Shown: positions 57,231 through 64,000 of the stretch, one piece after another
Layout of the letters: the number at the start of each line of letters is the position of its first letter
Position numbering within the stretch: the first letter of the stretch is position 1
Assembly (NCBI GenBank): GCA_963377175.1
Contig: CAUJNA010003775.1
Span: forward strand, 38,035 to 102,034
DNA from: Effrenium voratum
Taxonomy: Eukaryota; Sar; Dinophyceae; Suessiales; Symbiodiniaceae
Direction: 5' to 3'
Length of the DNA: 64,000 nucleotides
Position numbers and translations under genes: made by a program
Notes under the pieces: model-generated
Databases searched by the model: none
What the model was told of the DNA's origin: nothing
Seen by the model: the letters and a program-made list of their open reading frames with translations, nothing else

Positions 57231-59320
57231 CATCGTACAAGACAGAAATGCCCTGAATCCAGAAAGCAGAATACCCCAGAGGGCCAAATTGCCACGTAGC
57301 CAAACAAGAAGCCAGAAAAGCCGAGCCAGAAAATACAGACAGGCCAAGAACAAATACTTCCAACAATAGGACACATCCTTTTCATCTTCTCACAATAGGT
57401 CTCAATAAGCAATGGCTCTTGGAAGATATTTCGCAAATCCGCTGCACCGAGGTACGCCCGACTGCGCCACGAGCCCATCAAACGAAATGTGCTGCGTTTG
57501 GGCTCTGGTCCGCAAACGTACTAGAGTAGAGTCAATCCTTCTCACGTGCGGGCGGGCAACATGTTTTTTTCGTGTTGTTTGGTGAGTATGCGGAGCGGTT
57601 CATGTCCTCCCCATATGAACAGTTGACATTGACAATAGGTTTCTTCACACCTTCACAATAGTGCCATCCAGCTGAACATAAGGGCTCCTCACAAACAACA
57701 CTTCATTCTGGATGAGCTCGTTTGACCCCCCGCTGTTCGCTCAGCCAATGCCCCATCAGACTGTTCCTAGAATGTCTCCATTTGTGGCTAACAGGGGGCA
57801 AAAAGGGTTCCATGGCCAGCTTGCTTCTGTCAACCTGTCTGTGGCTGTGAATTCTGATAGGGCCCACCAACCACTTTGGAGGTGGCTCCCCATGAATCTC
57901 ACAGTGGCATTTGAGGCCCGCGCGCCCTCTCTTTCGCCGGCCTGTTGCCCTAGCGAATGCGGGCATGGGCCCGGCATGGCCATTTTGTGCAAGTGGTGAG
58001 TTTCTGAAAGACCAATGGTTGAACATGCTGTAAGCAATGTCAGAGATGTTACTTAGGATGAAACACTGTCATTAGGATACGGCAAGGAAAGCAATAAAAA
58101 CGTTGGAACGACTGCGCTGCCTAGAACAACGCACGGTTTCAAAAACAAAAAACGCCTGGTAAAAGAAAACGCTCACGGTGTCAAAATGCATGCTCGGGTG
58201 CAGAGATCGGATGATCATTCCAATTGTGGCTGTTCACAAAACTGGAATGGCAACCCTACGAACGCCATTATTAAGCTTAAACAAGTTATGTATATATATA
58301 TATATATATATATATGGCTCGCTGCCCAAACAGGCACCTGGGGGATGCGACCCCATCTGTCAAGTTTCCGGAGTCAAAATACCAGGATGTCTCAAATTGA
58401 AACGGGACGCTGTAGCTTGATTTGGGTACACCAGAAAGAAGCGAGACATCCCTAGCCCCTTAGGCTTGAGCTGTCATTGGCGGGGTCAACCCGTCGGCAA
58501 ACATGTGGTGCGTATTGGATCACGTGCTGCAGAGGAAGAACATTGGTCGCAACCACACACCTGCAATGGTACAACACTTGGCACGCTCTTGTAATCCCCC
58601 CTGAAAAGGCGGGGGAATATGTTGCCAGGCTATCAAAAAAGCCCGCATGGTTGACAAACTGGCACATATCCTACTTGCTACCGGTTGATGTTCATCATGA
58701 GCACGGGGCCAATCAAAATTGAAAGCAAATGGAAGCAGTGAGGATCGCCAATTGAGAAACCAAAGGCCAGAGAAAGGCATAAAAATGCATAAGAAATCGA
58801 CAACTCATATCACAAAATCTGCCCTCACGTGCGTGACAGCATGCATACACCCTGCAGGCATATCAGAATCCAGGTCACACATACCACTGGGCCCCCCTCA
58901 ATTAAACTATATTGGGGCGATCCCTAGAATTCAAGAACCCTCACTGGTGGGGCAAACATCGGTCCACCAATCAAGCCTGGGCCTTATTTCAATAATAATC
59001 ACGCTTGGGGCGTGTGCACCAAGCATTAGCCCTCAGACACCCTTTATATATATATACCTCATGTGTCTATGTATGTACGTGTGTATATAATCTATATTTT
59101 CTTTATACATATTCTTCTGTACGTGGGTCTGTCTCAAGCAGGCAGGCCCACGAGTTAGTGCCTTCCTTTGGTTCCCCTTTACACCAATCCCGAATAGCGT
59201 ATACAGAAAGGACACCCCAGCCCCATCTGTGTGGACCTGCTCGACTGCAGGCCAGCTACCCGAGAACATCCCACTCCCCAACTTTCGCCCCTCGCGGCGA
59301 TGGATGTCCATGGGGAAATC
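57231..59320. other. Gene-poor stretch
   Basis: A (TA)n run lies at 58288-58314 and a partial family D sequence at 57858-57892. No gene recognised. Confidence 0.45.
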
Positions 59321-59324
59321 GCAG

Positions 59325-59695
59325 CACTCTTTTTGCTGGTTGATGTCAAAGGGTTTCGCCCAAAAATATACAGAAGGTCAAAAGCTTCTGTTGGTTGATT
59401 TTAAGGGGTCTCATCCCTCAAAAAACAAAGTAAAAAGCTTTTATTGGTTGATTTTGAGGGGTTTCGCTCTCAAAACAAAAAGGATAAAAGCTGTTGTTGG
59501 CTGATTTTAAGGGGTCTCATCCCTCACAATAAAAGATCAACAGCTTTTGTTGGCTGATTCCAAGGGATTTCACCCCTCAGAATCAAAAAGGTCAAAAGCT
59601 GTTCCTGGTTGATTCTAAGGGGTCTCACCCCTCAAAATACAAGCTAAAAGCTGTTGTTGGTTGATTTTAAGGGCCCCTCACAACAAAAGAGTCAA
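59325..59695. repeat. 60-bp tandem array with a hairpin in each unit
   Basis: Six to seven units: AAAAGCTGTTGTTGGTTGAT then TTTAAGGGGTCTCATCCCTCA plus an A-rich spacer. The GAGGGG/CCCCTC arms (for example AAGGGGTCTCACCCCTC) can fold into a short stem in every unit. Confidence 0.88.
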
Positions 59696-60841
59696 AATGA
59701 ATGAACCCACTGCAGATCATCTTCCAGCGACCGGTAAACCGACTGATCCATGAAGTGCCTGCGGCCAGAAAGGCGCCGGCTGCGAGGCCCTTTGCAAGGG
59801 CGATGCGTTGCCGCGCAACGCTGCGGTGGCCTCGTCAAGGGGGTTGGACCCCCTACTGATAGGTGGTTTCCAGTTGGTTTCCCTTTCGACCCACCAAAAT
59901 GGGCACCAACCAGCCAATGATGACACACCCGCAAAAATGCAATTGCGGGGAACTTCAACATCAAATGGGTAATAAAGGTTGGGTTTCTTTTCATCCAACC
60001 CCAAGAGGGTACCCTCAAAAAACACATACCCACATTAGGTCATGACCATGGGAACATATTTTTCTTTAACCCCGTTACGTTTCGGGTGGGGGATCGGGCG
60101 GGTGTGGATGGCAAGATCCACTTCGCGCCACTGGGTCTCCCAGTGAAGGTTTCATCCAACCGGTGCGAAGCAGATTTTGCCCGCTTTCCGTTCTTAGAAG
60201 CCTCTTGGCTGTGGCTCAAAAAAGTGGTGCCAAAACGGCGCGAAAAGGTAAATGGAACCAAAGACTAAAACCTGCGTAGCCCTAGCTCTTTAATTTTGAG
60301 CCATACCCTCTTGAAAGTGGAGGATAGGGAGACCCTCAAGTCTCTCCCTGGGCCCTAAAAGGACCATTGGGATGGCCAGATTCGAAGTGATTCAAAGTGC
60401 TCACCTAGCAAGGACCTGCCAAACATGTCTTCTGCGCGTAACTCATGATAATCATAGGTGGACTTTTGGAAAAATAGATGGCCTTGGCAAATGGAATAAA
60501 GCCAATCTAAACTATCTCAACCAGTGCCATCCATGTCTAACCAAACAAACCTGAAAAGGGCCCCTATGATGACAATTCACCAAGCTGACATATCAACAAT
60601 CCGTCGAACTCCATCATACCGCTTGCATATACCCCCAGCGTGTTACCAAAGCGGGAAAGCTCCCAACACTAGTTAAGCATCAATGGGTCTGGATTCTCTG
60701 GCAAGTGAACGATTCCTTGCTCTCTTCGCCTCCGCGTGCAGTCAAGCACGTTTTGGGCACCCTCAACTTTTGCTGAGCAAGAGCCTCATCTGAGTCTGTC
60801 AAAACCTCCATTCGCTTAAGCCCCTGGAAAAAATAAGCAAA

Positions 60842-60908
60842 TTTCCAGTAGTGATAGATTCCCTTTAAAATCAACAGGGGAAAAAACAAAATCTTAATCA
60901 AATGGAAG
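60842..60908. repeat. Family C short inverted-repeat element
   Basis: TTCCAGTAGTGATAGATTCC, then CTTTAAAATCAACAGGGG, ending AAATGGAAG; TTCCA/TGGAA form the ends. Confidence 0.65.
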
Positions 60909-61111
60909 AAAAAAGGATTTTGGACCCCAAATGCCTCTGAAGAGGGCCCTGAAGCGCTCCATGTAGATGACTCACGCCTCTGTGATCTCTCATATCTGTG
61001 ACTGCTCCACAACGAAACAAACACGCCTGGCGATCTCAGTACTCGTGCCTGTTGAAAAAACAAACGGGCAAGCAATGAAGGACAGGCTCCAAGACCCAGA
61101 GAACCCCAAAA

Positions 61112-61235
61112 CTTGCTGGTGCGACAGGTAGGGAATGACCAAGACCGGGTGTTGGGAATGAACCGGAAGGGGATTCCCTTTAAGAAAACCACAAGTTGGA
61201 TAGCTTTTCGCGGGGTCATTCCCCTCCCTTTGCTT
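61112..61235. repeat. Family B MITE-like element
   Basis: CTTGCTGGTGCGACAGGTAGG start, GGGGATTCCCTTTAAGAAAACC interior, GGTCATTCCCCTCCC end. Confidence 0.75.
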
Positions 61236-61261
61236 TAGACCCCTGGGAAAAATTAAAAATG

Positions 61262-61329
61262 CTTCCAGTAGTGATGGATTCCCTTTAAAACCAACAGGAG
61301 GAAGAAAAACAACTTAAGCACATGGAAGC
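61262..61329. repeat. Family C short inverted-repeat element
   Basis: CTTCCAGTAGTGATGGATTCC to CACATGGAAG; nearly identical start to 60842. The shared upstream flank (CCCCTGG(A/G)AAAAAT) suggests both lie within a longer duplicated unit. Confidence 0.7.
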
Positions 61330-62699
61330 TCCAACTCCTTCCCTTGCGCTCCAGCAAGCCAGCAAGAAAACTCGACATCCACAAGCTCGGCCTCGGTTCT
61401 CCCTGGGTGTCACCAGAGGCTCGCGCACTCCTTGAGGTGCCTCGCAAGAAGCAACATGGCTCGTGCGCAAAGAGGATCCCCCCGTTGTTGGTGGCTTTTT
61501 GAAGGGAACCAAAGGGTCTTTGAAGAGGATCCGTTGTTGGTGGCTTTTTGAAGGGAAACCAAGGGAAAACCACCATTTTGGGGGGTCGCCTTAAAAAGAC
61601 ACTCCCAAAGAAGGCCTTCTGTGTCCTTTGGAGTTTCAGCGTGACTTTCGCAAGTGGGGAGCCTACTGGGAGAATGCACAAGGGAACCCGCTGGACAAAA
61701 GGACACAGGGAACCAGCTGACATTGCCAGAAACATGGAAAGGGGGCGCCAGCTGGAAAAAGGATGAAAAAGGGACAAAGAGAATCGTCGGAACAATGGGC
61801 TTCTGGCCGCATGTGTGAACCTTTTAATCAGAATAAATCAGAATCAGAATGGATGCTAAAAAGAAACAAGCGAGGAAACCATACCAGTCACATTGATGGA
61901 GTGGTGGGCAGGGGCGCTCCAGTATGCATAGTCTCATGACAAGTCGCTCACGTGCAGAGTTGCAGCCAGTCTGTTATTGCACGAAAGAGTGAACAAATGC
62001 TGGCACAAAGTGAAATGGCTGGTACGCACCCATCCATGTTCGGAGCTTTCAACATTCACCATGAGTACATGTGAATCCATGTGTCTACCTGCTCATGGGC
62101 GTCCATGAATAAATCTACATCTACGTATATTTTCTACCTGGCCATCTACCCATCTATCCCTCTATCTATCCGTCTGTCTATTGTGCAACTTTACGCGTGA
62201 CGAGATTCGCATCGTCAGATTCGCATCGTCGACTCGGCGCCCGGGGGAGGCCTTTGCTTTGGCCTCCTTCACAGCCCGGCGCTGGTTCAGGCACACCTGG
62301 GACTTCGGTCTCGGAAAAACGCGAATCCCAACCTTGCTGGTGCGATAGGTAGGGAATAACATGAACACAAACAGACAAACAGTGAAACAGGGAAACAGGG
62401 ACGGACAAGCAGTAACAAAACTAACGAGCAGACAAACAAAAAGAGAAACACGGAAACAGACAGAACCACATCACACAAAGAGCAGGGACAGACAAAGACA
62501 CACAGACATGCACAGGACTGCACAAACGCAGACGCAGACGCACAGATAGATACAAACACAAACGCGCAAATACGAGAGAGACGGAGACGGAGAGAAAGAG
62601 AGTGAGAGGAGACACCAACACGACATACACCGAAAGAAACGCGCAGAAGCAGACACACACGGAAGGCCACACACGCGCAAGCCAACAACATACAACATG

Positions 62700-62726
62700 C
62701 ACAGAGCGAGAGAGAGAGAGAGAGAG

Positions 62727-62769
<43 letters not shown>

Positions 62770-62796
62770 AAGAAAGAAAGAAAGAAAATACAATGA

Positions 62797-62844
<48 letters not shown>

Positions 62845-62900
62845 CAAACAGAGAGAGAGAGAGAGAGAGGGAGGTAAGAGAGAGAGAGAGAGAGAGAGAT
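62700..62900. repeat. GAGA/GAAA microsatellites
   Basis: (GA)n, then (GAAA)n twice, then (GA)n. Minus-strand F/L/S-rich frames are artefacts. Confidence 0.97.
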
Positions 62901-63468
62901 GTTTGGCTCAACTCTGGCCATTTTGCGCGAACAATGGTCAGCTCCGACATGCTCTTCTTGCTTTCCTGGAATGCAATTGCAACGCACATTCCTTGCCGAC
63001 AAGGATTTAGACTCGTTCTTCAAAGATTATATTGAGATCCCGGTATTTAGCCGCATGACTCGCCGCATGACCTACATCGCTTATCTCCTCTCAGGGATGT
63101 TAAGGGTTGTGGTGCAACAGAGCACTGAGAGTGTGTGAGCTATCTTTGGGATAACACGACGACTTTTTTTGAGGTGTCCGGGAAAGGGGGGACAATCCTG
63201 TCGGAAACAGATCGGCGGGAGCCCAGCGATTGTTTCGCTTGGTAGTGACCCATAGGTTGGCCTCATGTTAACCCGTAGAACACTATTATGACTACGCCTC
63301 GTCCGTGTGAAAGCCTTCCCACCTTTCTTCCAGCTAGGCCTAAACAGAGCACGTGTCTTGTTGTCTTTGCCAAATTGTTTCAAGCGAGCGTTTCCGGGCT
63401 TCCGTCTGAGACTAATCTATGTAGATACGGGGACACCCCTTTGCACCCCAAAGCTGCCTCGACGCTGC

Positions 63469-64000
63469 TCATCTGGAAGATGCGCGAATTTGATCCTCGG
63501 GGCTGGAGCAGTTTGTCGAAAAGGCAACCGAAGCATCACTCGTCCTGGTGCACTTTCTGAGGGTTACTTGACGGTTACTTGTTTGGACTCCGGCGGCTTC
63601 CCTAGACTCTTCTGACCAGACGCGAATAGTAGGAATTGAAACGGGCAGGGACAAGCCTTTCACATCAGCATGTTTCCATGCCATCTTACTCCTCTGGAAG
63701 GCTGCCAAGCTGGCAAGATCGCGCGCAAGGTCAGCGGAGCGCATCAGCGAGGACATCCACAAAGCAGTTGGCAACTGAGCGAACGCTAAGGTTTCTGTCG
63801 AGCTGCCCACCCCGAGTCAGAACACGTGGACTTGCCAAGCGCCCAGTCTCAGAGTAGTGTCTGACCTACAAGACGCTGGCAAGGAAACCGGCTTCTCGTC
63901 CTTAGCCGCAACCGAGGCGGTCATGGGTATTTTTGCAGCCCAGCGCCTGCTCGTCTTCCAGCCCTCAACTCCCACCACAGCCTCCAAGGGCCCAAGGTCA
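63469..64000 (-). CDS. Possible gene running in from the right edge, with one in-frame TGA
   Basis: A single minus frame stays open from the window edge to 63469, except for one TGA (63817-63819). Before it come LEAVVGVEGWKTSRRWAAKI and AAKDEKPVSLPA. After it come FAQLPTALWMSSLMRSADLA, ARDLASLAAFQRSKMAWKH and LPVSIPTIRVWSEESREA. Both parts look like protein. Either it is two exons with an intron spanning the TGA (AG and GT/GC candidates exist on both sides), or a decayed gene, or chance. No family is recognised. Confidence 0.33.

Larger units (their letters stand above)
59700..62690. other. Gene-poor stretch
   Basis: Family B and C copies are listed separately. The large minus frames at 60680-61219 and 61253-61795 cross these copies and are therefore discounted. 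Confidence 0.45.

Noticed and set aside
60680..61795. Minus ORFs of 179 and 180 aa
   Set aside because: They run across family B and C elements whose shared sequence makes the apparent similarity between the two ORFs.
62287..63023. F/L/S-rich ORFs of up to 200 aa resembling membrane proteins
   Set aside because: Products of GAAA and GA microsatellites, with similar hydrophobic frames in all registers.
1..64000. CRISPR array, tRNA, rRNA or dinoflagellate spliced-leader RNA gene
   Set aside because: No repeat-spacer array, cloverleaf signal or leader sequence was found by reading. A tRNA or covariance scan would be decisive.

Overview
The window looks like nuclear DNA of a protist, most probably a dinoflagellate. 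Coding density is very low, and microsatellites and short inverted-repeat elements are everywhere. Probable introns carry GT..AG signals, one region encodes a CCCH zinc finger of the arrangement common in dinoflagellates, and one cluster of ORFs all point the same way. No bacterial operon, rRNA, tRNA or CRISPR array was seen. There is one 100-base assembly gap (18901-19000). The organism call is an inference from these traits.

Layout. 1-7771 is mostly non-coding: a possible two-exon gene fragment (340-756), CAG/AAC-rich tracts, a cluster of a CTTACGC motif (3845-4530) and TA/CA microsatellites. 7772-18900 is the centre of interest, an apparent mobile element of about 11.1 kb read on the minus strand. 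Its two ends recur, about 90-97% alike, as a 1-kb short derivative plus an extra terminal copy at 36821-38165. Inside lie about a dozen ORFs separated mostly by 100-230 nt T-rich spacers. Read 5' to 3' they are: an RS/proline-rich ORF joined in frame through one TAG to a 346-codon ORF; a gene with an N-terminal GIY-YIG nuclease domain, a probable 207-nt intron and a frameshift, running into a CxC/His region and the first motif of a reverse transcriptase; a fragment resembling an RT tail; a 457-aa protein with a possible ADP-ribosyltransferase-like fold; two RS-rich proteins, one with a SANT/Myb-like end; a proline-rich protein; and four tandem paralogs sharing W-R-Y signatures. The order GIY-YIG then RT, the (CA)n flanks and the tandem ends resemble Penelope-like retroelements of the permuted Chlamys/Naiad type. 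The RT palm seems deleted and the extra ORFs are not part of the usual plan. I consider this the candidate undescribed system.

19001-64000 is largely gene-poor. It holds a CACAA satellite, four families of short interspersed elements (labelled A-D here), a duplicated G-run/C-run block (46.2-47.5 kb), a 60-bp hairpin tandem array (59.3-59.7 kb) and simple repeats. The best host genes are a 152-aa CCCH zinc-finger protein (31710-32168, minus), a last-exon-like region at 54242-54608 (minus), a short ORF with a hydrophobic N-terminus (29438-29830, minus), a possible exon at 38528-38690 (plus) and an open frame at the right edge (63469-64000, minus).

How the genes may work together (inference): in the element, the GIY-YIG and RT remnants are the mobility module. 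The RS-rich, SANT-like and ART-like proteins could be nucleic-acid-binding or host-interaction factors. The unidirectional layout, with T-rich tract plus CAG just before several start codons, suggests one long transcript resolved by trans-splicing.
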